Of a stretch of 8,455 nt of DNA, positions 1 to 6,036 are shown piece after piece. Position 1 is the first letter of the stretch; each line of letters opens with the position of its first letter. The notes beneath the pieces are model-generated. The model made no database searches. It saw only the letters and a list, made by a program, of their open reading frames with translations, and was not told the DNA's origin. Source of the DNA: an uncultured bacterium (GTDB lineage Bacteria; Cyanobacteriota; Vampirovibrionia; Gastranaerophilales; Gastranaerophilaceae); assembly GCA_902772945.1 (NCBI GenBank), contig CACYCU010000006.1:1-8455 (forward strand). Reading direction: 5' to 3'. Made by a program: the position numbers and the translations under genes.

Positions 1-9
1 AAGCAAGTA

Positions 10-27
10 TTTTTTTTTTTTTTTTTT
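10..27. repeat. Uninterrupted run of 18 T
   Basis: Eighteen consecutive T residues lie near the left edge. On the + strand this could be the U-tract of an intrinsic terminator whose hairpin and gene lie to the left of the window. The nine bases visible before it do not contain a stem, so this cannot be decided here. Runs of this length are prone to replication slippage and sequencing error, so the exact length is uncertain. Confidence 0.6.
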
Positions 28-41
28 ATTATGAAGTATTT

Positions 42-105
42 GTCATTCTGAGGCTTGTAATTAATTGAGATCCTTCGTTCAGGATGACATAAGCCGAAGA
101 ATCTC
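42..105. repeat. Nested intergenic inverted repeat upstream of speB
   Basis: Two related modules of the form GTCATYCTGA ... CGAAGRATCTC are interleaved in opposite orientation. The + strand module has its left half at 42-51 and its right half at 95-105. Its short stem is GGCTT (52-56) with AAGCC (91-95). Within it, at 67-88, lies a compact minus-strand copy that reads GTCATCCTGA then CGAAGGATCTC with one base between. As a result 42-51 can pair with 79-88 (nine Watson-Crick pairs and one G-U), and GAGATCCTTCG (67-77) can pair with 95-105 with one mismatch. The element ends about 17 bp before the speB start, so it may lie in the transcribed leader. It looks like a dispersed intergenic repeat, but no second copy is present in the window to prove that. 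Confidence 0.55.
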
Positions 106-121
106 ATAATTAAGGTATAAA

Positions 122-958
122 ATGTTAAGCGGACCGTTTTTAGATAGAAATTGGATGGGACAAAATGAAGATTATGAAACTTCTGATGTTGTAATGCTTG
201 GATTGCCGTTTGACGGAACGGTTTCTTATCGTTCGGGTTCTCGTTTTGCTCCGGAACAAATCAGGCTCGCAAGCTGGGGATTGGAAGATTATTCTCCAAG
301 ATTTGACAAGCATTTGCAGGATGTTAATTTTCATGATGCGGGAGATTTAGAATTTCCTTTAGGTAATACATACAAATCTTTGGATTTGATTAAAAAAAAT
401 GTTGAAGATATCTATAAAGACGGCAAAAGGGTGTTTGGAATCGGCGGAGAACATCTTGTGACTTTGCCTGAAATTCAAGCAGTGTCCAAATTTTACAAAG
501 ATTTGGCAATAGTGCATTTTGATGCTCATACAGATTTGAGAGAAGAATATTTGGGCGAAGAAATGTCGCATAGTGCAGTTATTCGTCATTGTTCAAAAAT
601 TGTCGGTGCCGAAAATATAAAACAAATCGGAATAAGATCCGGCATGAAAGAAGAATGGGAATTTATGAAAGAACATCATACACTTGTTCATGAGTATAAA
701 GAATTGGATTGTTTGAAAAATAAACCCATATTTGTGACTGTTGATTTAGATTGCTTAGATCCGTCTGTTATGCCGGGTACGGGTACACCAGAAAGCGGAG
801 GAATGCAGTTTAACGAACTTGTTGAATGGTTTGAATATTTGAAAGATTTTAATATAGTTGGTGCTGATGTTGTTGAGCTTGCACCGGATTATGATGCTTC
901 AGGCGTTTCAACCGCAGTAGCGACAAAGGTTATTAGAGAATTGTTAATGGTGATGTGA
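122..958 (+). CDS. speB: Agmatinase (ureohydrolase family)
   Basis: Manganese-dependent hydrolase expected to convert agmatine to putrescine and urea in the cytoplasm, as part of polyamine synthesis from arginine. The 278 residues cover the full arginase/agmatinase fold. All metal-binding motifs are visible: GGEH (His111), FDAHTD (Asp134, His136, Asp138) and DLDCLDPS (Asp208, Asp210). Also present are SHS (149-151), GTGTPESGG (219-227) and VELAPDYD (251-258). The GTGTPE and SHS motifs favour agmatinase over arginase or formimidoylglutamase. The length is close to short bacterial SpeB proteins. The ATG at 122 has a modest AAGG at 112-115, six bases upstream. No other polyamine gene is visible and no convincing promoter was found in the 121 bp upstream, so it may be the last gene of an operon starting to the left. 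Substrate assignment from motifs alone is good but not absolute. Confidence 0.92.
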   Translation: MLSGPFLDRNWMGQNEDYETSDVVMLGLPFDGTVSYRSGSRFAPEQIRLASWGLEDYSPRFDKHLQDVNFHDAGDLEFPLGNTYKSLDLIKKNVEDIYKDGKRVFGIGGEHLVTLPEIQAVSKFYKDLAIVHFDAHTDLREEYLGEEMSHSAVIRHCSKIVGAENIKQIGIRSGMKEEWEFMKEHHTLVHEYKELDCLKNKPIFVTVDLDCLDPSVMPGTGTPESGGMQFNELVEWFEYLKDFNIVGADVVELAPDYDASGVSTAVATKVIRELLMVM

Positions 959-1043
959 GGGCACGCATTCGCTTTGCTCACACAACAAACTGAAAATAAA
1001 GTTTGATAAGTAGGATAAGTACTTTAACGAAAATTATCCTTAT
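954..1043 (+). other. Cluster of weak hairpins downstream of speB (possible terminator region)
   Basis: Three short inverted repeats follow one another. TGTGAG (954-959, overlapping the speB stop) pairs with CTCACA (977-982). CAAACT (986-991) pairs with AGTTTG (1000-1005). GGATAA (1013-1018) pairs with TTATCC (1034-1039) and can be extended by ATAA/TTAT across a three-base bulge. None is followed directly by a T-run. The nearest, eight T at 1058-1065, is about 15 bases past the last stem and sits in the ligA promoter spacer. This may end speB transcription in a non-canonical way, or it may be chance structure in A+T-rich DNA. Confidence 0.25.
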
Positions 1044-1050
1044 TCATCAT

Positions 1051-1079
1051 TTGAAAATTTTTTTTCTAAGGGGTATTAT
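1051..1079 (+). promoter_or_regulatory. Probable sigma70-type promoter for the ligA operon
   Basis: TTGAAA (1051-1056) and TATTAT (1074-1079) are separated by exactly 17 bp, a near-consensus housekeeping promoter. The spacer contains a run of eight T. Transcription would start around 1086, giving a leader of about 45 bases before the ligA ATG. It is the best promoter match in the 173-bp gap between speB and ligA, which fits ligA being the first gene of a new transcription unit. Confidence 0.6.
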
Positions 1080-1131
1080 GATAAGGACTGGTGCAATTTT
1101 GAAGATAAAAATAAGGTTAATGAGTTAAATT

Positions 1132-3129
1132 ATGAGTAATATGGGTATTTTAGAACAGATAAATTTTTTAAAAGACGAAATAAATAAAGCCAATCATCAA
1201 TACTACGTTGAGGATAACCCATCAATCAGCGATTTTGAATATGACAGAATGTTTGCCGAATTAAAAGAATTGGAAGCCCAAAATCCTTTATTAATAACTT
1301 CTGACAGTCCGACACAAAGGGTGGGTTCTATTAGTGAAAAATTTTTTCCATACAAGCATAAATACAGACTTTACAGCCTTGATAATACGTACAATTACGA
1401 AGATTTAGAAGATTGGTATAACAAAATTGTCCAAGAATACGGTGCTCAAGAACTTGTATGTGAACTTAAAATAGATGGGCTTGCAATTGCTTTGACATAT
1501 GAAAACGGAATTTTTGTCCGAGGTGTTACTCGCGGTGACGGAATTACCGGTGAAGATATCACGAATAATTTAAAAACAATAAAAGCTATTCCTTTAAAAT
1601 TATTCAAACCTGTTAGTGTAGAAGTTAGAGGCGAAATATATATGCCAAAAACTTCATTTGAAAAATTGAATGAAGAAAATCTTCAAAACGGAGAAAAATT
1701 ATTTGCAAATCCTCGTAATGCAGCAGCAGGCTCAATAAGACAGCTTGATAGTTCAATTACTGCAAAAAGAGATTTGTCAATGTTTTGTTATACTGCTATT
1801 TTTACAGGCGAAATTGAAAACCCGCCCAAAACTCATTACGAAAGCATAATGTATTTGAAAGAATTGGGATTTAAAATTAATCCGAATATAAGACTTTGTA
1901 AAAATGCTAAAGAGGCTGTAAAATATTGTCAGGAATGGGATGAAAAAAGATTTAATTTGAATTATGCAACAGACGGCGTTGTGATAAAAGTAAACAACAC
2001 TGCTGTTCAGGAAGAAATGGGATTTACTTCCCGCGCTCCAAAGTGGGCTACAGCATTTAAATTTCCGCCTGAAGAATTAACTACAAAGCTGATAAAAATA
2101 GAAGAAGGTGTTGGCAAAACCGGTGCTATAACACCTGTTGCAATATTAGAGCCTGTTCAACTAGGCGGAAGTACGGTTGCACGTGCAAGTTTGCATAATT
2201 TTGATGAAATTAAGCGGCTTGATGTAAGGATAGGAGATACCGTTTATATAAAAAAAGCTGCTGAAATTATTCCTAAAGTTGTAAAAGTTATTGATGATGA
2301 GGAACATTTTTCGAGACCAAAATACAATCCGCCGCAAAAATGTCCTTCTTGTAATTCGGACTTACATTTTCATGACGAAGAAGTAAACCTCTATTGTGAT
2401 AACCCGAATTGTCCGGCAAAAGTTTGTGCAAAAATTGAATATTGGGTTTCTAAAGAGGCGATGGATATTGATAATGTCGGTCCGTCTGTTATTGAACAAC
2501 TCTACAATAAAGGTTTTATAAAAAATTGTGTTGATTTGTATAAACTTACGATACAGGATTTTATGCAGCTTGATTTAGTTAAAGAAAAATCTGCATTTAA
2601 TATGTACAATGCTATTCAAGAAAGTAAAACACGACCTTTGTCAAGACTTTTGACAGCTTTTTCTATCAGAAATGTAGGAAAAGAAACGGCAGGTGTTTTG
2701 GCTAATGAGTTTAATACTTTAGAAAAACTAAAAAATGCATCTGTGGATGAGCTTTCTTGTGTGGATGGAATTGGCGATATTATTGCAAAAGAAATATATG
2801 ATTTCTTTCATGACGAAGAAAATTTGCGCATGTTAGAAGAATTAAAATCTCTTGGTGTAGAACCTGTGAGTGTTCAGGCAAATATTACCGATGAATTTAA
2901 AGGAATGACATTCGTTTTGACCGGAACGTTACAAAATATGACAAGAGATGAAGCATCAGAAATTATAAAGCAAAAAGGCGGAAAAACCTCGTCCTCAGTG
3001 TCTAAAAACACATCTTATGTGATTGTCGGAGAAAATGCAGGATCAAAATTAGATAAAGCTCAAAAATTAGGTGTTATAATATTATCGGAAGAAGATTTTC
3101 TGAATATGATAAAGGATAAAAATTTATGA
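1132..3129 (+). CDS. ligA: NAD-dependent DNA ligase LigA
   Basis: Seals nicks in double-stranded DNA using NAD+, joining Okazaki fragments and completing repair. At 665 residues it is the usual full length with all domains. Domain Ia has YYVEDNPSISDFEYD (24-38). The adenylation domain has ELKIDG with the nucleophile Lys113, also SLDN (82-85) and NPRNAAAGSIRQLD (193-206). The OB fold contains VGKTGAITPVA (327-337) and ARASLHN (350-356). The zinc finger uses Cys404, Cys407, Cys422 and Cys427. Helix-hairpin-helix repeats follow at about 435-575, and a BRCT domain at about 588-665. The chosen ATG has no well-placed Shine-Dalgarno; the nearest AAGG ends 15 bases upstream. The next ATG, at codon 4, has none either, so a start at 1132 or 1141 is possible. 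The stop overlaps the next start as ATGA. Confidence 0.97.
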   Translation: MSNMGILEQINFLKDEINKANHQYYVEDNPSISDFEYDRMFAELKELEAQNPLLITSDSPTQRVGSISEKFFPYKHKYRLYSLDNTYNYEDLEDWYNKIVQEYGAQELVCELKIDGLAIALTYENGIFVRGVTRGDGITGEDITNNLKTIKAIPLKLFKPVSVEVRGEIYMPKTSFEKLNEENLQNGEKLFANPRNAAAGSIRQLDSSITAKRDLSMFCYTAIFTGEIENPPKTHYESIMYLKELGFKINPNIRLCKNAKEAVKYCQEWDEKRFNLNYATDGVVIKVNNTAVQEEMGFTSRAPKWATAFKFPPEELTTKLIKIEEGVGKTGAITPVAILEPVQLGGSTVARASLHNFDEIKRLDVRIGDTVYIKKAAEIIPKVVKVIDDEEHFSRPKYNPPQKCPSCNSDLHFHDEEVNLYCDNPNCPAKVCAKIEYWVSKEAMDIDNVGPSVIEQLYNKGFIKNCVDLYKLTIQDFMQLDLVKEKSAFNMYNAIQESKTRPLSRLLTAFSIRNVGKETAGVLANEFNTLEKLKNASVDELSCVDGIGDIIAKEIYDFFHDEENLRMLEELKSLGVEPVSVQANITDEFKGMTFVLTGTLQNMTRDEASEIIKQKGGKTSSSVSKNTSYVIVGENAGSKLDKAQKLGVIILSEEDFLNMIKDKNL

Positions 3130-3536
3130 AAAGAAATGCACATATAATACAGATTTCAGGGTTTAGAGGAATATTAATGGCAATATTTGTTGTCAGCTGT
3201 TTAGCTGCAGGATTTATACTTTTTCCTGCATTTTTAGCAATGTATGCTTGGAATTTTGTTGCCGGCCATATAGCTATTCCTGCAATCGGACTTGTGCAAG
3301 GCCTTTTGTTATGGGCAATAGTTGCTATTACAGGATTTATAATTAATGACAGAAAAAAATATTTGGTGGCATTTAGCCCTAAATCTCAACTTAGCGATGA
3401 TGAAGTTAAAGAAATTATGGAAAGAGTCAGACTTCAATCAAAGGCACAAATGATAAATTCTATGGTATTAAAACAGATGAAAACTATTCAAAAAGAAGAA
3501 GAAAAGAAAGAATCTGAAGACAAGGAGAATGTATGA
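3126..3536 (+). CDS. Small two-helix membrane protein of unknown function
   Basis: I do not recognise the family. The 136-residue protein has a short basic N-terminus and two predicted membrane helices, about 15-40 and 51-73, joined by a short turn (MYAWNFVAGHIAIP). A soluble C-terminal tail (about 74-136) follows. The tail is highly charged and probably helical, ending in a Lys/Glu-rich stretch (KEEEKKESEDKENV); it may form a coiled coil. There is no cleavable signal peptide and no catalytic motif is visible. Its ATG overlaps the ligA stop (ATGA), with AAAGGA (3111-3116) nine bases upstream. Its own stop overlaps the next start in the same way, so translation of the three genes is probably coupled. 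Placement beside an exported SIMPL protein suggests an envelope role, but that is only context. Confidence 0.85.
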   Translation: MKRNAHIIQISGFRGILMAIFVVSCLAAGFILFPAFLAMYAWNFVAGHIAIPAIGLVQGLLLWAIVAITGFIINDRKKYLVAFSPKSQLSDDEVKEIMERVRLQSKAQMINSMVLKQMKTIQKEEEKKESEDKENV

Positions 3537-4270
3537 AGAAGATTTTATTATCAGCATTGATATTAACATTGATAGCAAGTGCAACTCAAGCAAATACAGT
3601 TATAAATGACAGAGGTTTTATCTCAGTTAATACTTCAGCTAATGCGGAAATTGCACCTGATATAGCAGAAATATCTATTGCAGTCCAAACTTATGACAAC
3701 AAATCAATGCAAAAAGCAACATTACAGAACAAAGAAATTTCTGACAAAGTTATTGCAGCTCTAAAATCAATGATTAATACTTCTAATGGTGATTATATAA
3801 AAACTGCTGATTTTAATGCATCTCCTATTTATAGCTACAACGGAAATAAAAAAACTCTTGATAAATATCAAGTTTCAAATTCTGTAATAGTTCATACAAA
3901 AAATATCGACAAAGTTGGTGCTATGATTGATAAATCAATAGCATTAGGTGCAACAAATATTAATAGTTTAAATTTTTCATTATCAAGTTATGAAAATCAA
4001 TGTAATGATTTGATTACGCTTGCTGCAAACAGGGCAAAGGACAGAGCAAATGCTGCGGTAAAAACAATTCCTTCAACTATTACAGGGTTAAAGAATATGG
4101 ATGTAAGCTGCAGTGCCAATAATTCTTACCGTCCTCAATACCGTATGCTAAAATCTAATATGATGATGGCAGATGGTGCAGTCGCAGCGGAAGCTGCACC
4201 GCAAACGACTATCGAACAAGGCGTTGTTAAAATCTATGCAAATGTAAATGCAAGTTATTATGTAAAATAA
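3533..4270 (+). CDS. Exported SIMPL-domain (DUF541, YggE-like) protein
   Basis: The 245-residue protein has a clear signal peptide (MKKILLSALILTLIASATQA) with likely cleavage after Ala20 and no lipobox, so it should be released outside the inner membrane. The rest (about 28-243) matches the SIMPL/DUF541 pattern. An N-terminal strand is followed by a helix ending in VIAALKSM (73-80). Then come a YSYNGNKKTLDKYQVSN segment (100-116), a VGAMIDKSIALGATNINSLNF segment (128-148), and a final strand VVKIYANVNASYYV. Family members such as E. coli YggE and Brucella BP26 are periplasmic or outer-membrane-associated. Their biochemical role is poorly defined, with oxidative-stress links reported for YggE. 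Two cysteines (157, 193) could form a disulfide after export. A strong AAGGAG (3522-3527) lies five bases before the ATG, which overlaps the preceding stop. Family confidence is good; function is unknown. Confidence 0.85.
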   Translation: MKKILLSALILTLIASATQANTVINDRGFISVNTSANAEIAPDIAEISIAVQTYDNKSMQKATLQNKEISDKVIAALKSMINTSNGDYIKTADFNASPIYSYNGNKKTLDKYQVSNSVIVHTKNIDKVGAMIDKSIALGATNINSLNFSLSSYENQCNDLITLAANRAKDRANAAVKTIPSTITGLKNMDVSCSANNSYRPQYRMLKSNMMMADGAVAAEAAPQTTIEQGVVKIYANVNASYYVK

Positions 4271-4293
4271 TAGTCCATATACATATTTTGTCA

Positions 4294-4299
4294 TATAAT
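4294..4299 (+). promoter_or_regulatory. Consensus TATAAT just before the SpoIID-type gene
   Basis: A perfect -10 hexamer lies in the 35-bp gap, with its last base six bases before the ATG at 4306. A start of transcription about seven bases downstream would fall on or beside that ATG, giving a leaderless mRNA. No recognisable -35 is found at 15-18 bp upstream (TAGTCC at the 17-bp spacing) and there is no exact extended -10 TGn. TATAAT also arises easily by chance in DNA this A+T-rich, so this is tentative. Confidence 0.3.
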
Positions 4300-4305
4300 G
4301 AATTT

Positions 4306-6036
4306 ATGAAAAATATTCTGATTATTACATCAATTATAATAACTTTTGCAATACCAAGTTTTGCTCAATATTTGCCTGCTGTTCCTCAAGCGACAATGCT
4401 TGCTGCCGAAGAAGCTCTAAAAGCTTCTAACAGGCCGTCGTCCGAAGTTGTAAGGGTTGGCATTGGTACTACAAATTTTTCTACTTATAAATATAATGAT
4501 ATCACTATATTCGGAACGGGCGATACCCAAATCTATGATAACAAAATGCTTATCGGGAATTATGGTGCAAACCAAAATATTAGAATAGCATTGAAAGACG
4601 GATATTTTAATATTTATACACCACAGAGCACTTTGCCTGAAAAAGTTTTAGGGCCTGTTCAGATTACGAGTAATTTTGGGCTTCTCGGAGTTTCCGGTTT
4701 GAAACGAGCAGGCAAGCAGGCATTGTATCATGGAGCATTTGAGCTTGTAAAAAATTCGGATGGAACTTTCAATTTGGTGAATATGGTTGAAGTTGAAGAA
4801 TATTTGAAAGGGGTAGTCCCGAACGAAATGCCTGTTGCGTTTGGTCTGGAAGCTCTAAAGGCGCAAAGTGTTGCCGCAAGAAATTATGTACTTTCGCCAA
4901 GAACAAAATCTTCGCCCAATTATGATGTTGTTGATTCGGTTGCAAGTCAGGTTTATTTTGGTGCAAATACCGAAAAACCGTTGGCTACTCAAGCAGTTAG
5001 AGAAACCGAAGGTATAGTTGCTTTGTACGGATGGGATTTGATACTAGCCCAATATTCGTCAACCGCTGGAGGATACACGGAAAGTTATTCAAATGCTTTC
5101 TCTGATCCTTATACAAAAGAGTTTCCTTCAAAAGAAAAACCGTATTTGAAAGCTCAACCAGATATTATCGGTCAAGAACCTTTGGATGATGAATATGCTG
5201 CTTCGGTTTATTATAAATCAAAACCTGATTCTTATGATGTGCGTTCACCATATTTTAGATGGGAGCGTGAATGGAGTAAAGATGAATTAAGACAAGTTTT
5301 GCAAAATAATCTTCCTGCACAATCTGCGACAGGATTTGTCAGACCTGCTTTTACAAAAGGTGACGTGTTGGATGATATTGTTGAGATAAAAGTGAACAGA
5401 CGCGGAGAATCCGGTAAAATTATTGAATTGGAAGTCTTTACAACGGGAAAAAATTACAAAATTCAGAAAGAATTGGTTATAAGGCGTTTATTAACAAAAG
5501 ACGGAAAAGCATTGCCCAGTGCAAATGTCGTTTTTGACAATATAAAAGATGAAAATGATAATTTGCAATCTATACATGCATATGGCGGCGGGTTTGGTCA
5601 TGGTGTAGGTATGAGCCAATTTGGTGCGGGATTTATGGGAAATGAACTTCATAAATCGTTTGATAATATTCTGCAGCATTATTATACAGGTATAACTTTG
5701 GCCACAAAGCCTATTATAATTTCATCCGATTTGTCTCAGCTTTCGGTTGAGCAGAGTTTTTTTGCACCCAAAAAGTATGCAAAAATAATTATTGATAATA
5801 AATTTGGTATTGGGCAGTTAAAAGTTGATATTAACGGTCGTGAAAAGATTTTTGATTTGCCGAAGGAAATTTTTGGTTATAAACGTTATTTTGAAATTGA
5901 TATTTCAAAATATGTTCAACAGGGTAGAAATACGTTAGTATTTTCTTCGCCGGAATTTCTTCAAAGTTCAATAAATAAAGGTTTAAGGTTATATATAGAG
6001 TTGGTGGAAAAGGATGAAAGCGGACTTATCTGGTAA
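4306..6036 (+). CDS. Exported SpoIID/LytB-domain protein, probable peptidoglycan lytic transglycosylase
   Basis: The family cuts the glycan strands of peptidoglycan, preferring denuded strands in Bacillus SpoIID. This 576-residue form starts at ATG 4306, where a signal peptide (MKNILIITSIIITFAIPSFA) begins at once. A six-codon-longer TTG start at 4288 adds nothing useful. Family motifs are all present. VPNEMP (171-176) holds the likely catalytic Glu174, and EALKAQSVAARNYVL (182-196) follows. Next come SQVYFG (214-219), YSSTAGGYTES (250-260) and GHGVGMSQFGAGFMG (431-445), with ILQHYYTG to 461. An N-terminal beta-rich segment (about 45-155) precedes the catalytic domain. A C-terminal beta-rich segment (about 468-570) follows it and may bind wall polymers. 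No Shine-Dalgarno is visible. The gene overlaps murJ by 23 bp. It is not evidence of sporulation, as the domain occurs widely, including in cyanobacteria. Confidence 0.88.
   Translation: MKNILIITSIIITFAIPSFAQYLPAVPQATMLAAEEALKASNRPSSEVVRVGIGTTNFSTYKYNDITIFGTGDTQIYDNKMLIGNYGANQNIRIALKDGYFNIYTPQSTLPEKVLGPVQITSNFGLLGVSGLKRAGKQALYHGAFELVKNSDGTFNLVNMVEVEEYLKGVVPNEMPVAFGLEALKAQSVAARNYVLSPRTKSSPNYDVVDSVASQVYFGANTEKPLATQAVRETEGIVALYGWDLILAQYSSTAGGYTESYSNAFSDPYTKEFPSKEKPYLKAQPDIIGQEPLDDEYAASVYYKSKPDSYDVRSPYFRWEREWSKDELRQVLQNNLPAQSATGFVRPAFTKGDVLDDIVEIKVNRRGESGKIIELEVFTTGKNYKIQKELVIRRLLTKDGKALPSANVVFDNIKDENDNLQSIHAYGGGFGHGVGMSQFGAGFMGNELHKSFDNILQHYYTGITLATKPIIISSDLSQLSVEQSFFAPKKYAKIIIDNKFGIGQLKVDINGREKIFDLPKEIFGYKRYFEIDISKYVQQGRNTLVFSSPEFLQSSINKGLRLYIELVEKDESGLIW

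Noticed and set aside
954..982. TGTGAG/CTCACA hairpin at the speB stop as an intrinsic terminator
   Set aside because: The stem is only six pairs, the loop is long and no T-run follows, so it is listed only as a weak structure.
4288..4305. TTG start giving six extra codons (MSYNEF) on the SpoIID-type protein
   Set aside because: The ATG at 4306 begins a textbook signal peptide, whereas the extension puts polar and acidic residues in front of it. The TTG has no Shine-Dalgarno and the extension covers a TATAAT.
4769..4966. Minus-strand open frame of 65 codons inside the SpoIID-type gene
   Set aside because: It lies opposite a strongly conserved catalytic region and has a low-complexity Gln/His-rich product with no recognisable domain. 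It is a shadow of the real gene, as are the minus-strand frames at 140-334, 359-589, 5491-5679 and 6425-6643.
4306..6036. SpoIID homologue as evidence of sporulation
   Set aside because: The SpoIID/LytB domain is widespread in non-sporulating bacteria and no other sporulation gene is visible. The extra domains differ from the short Bacillus engulfment protein.
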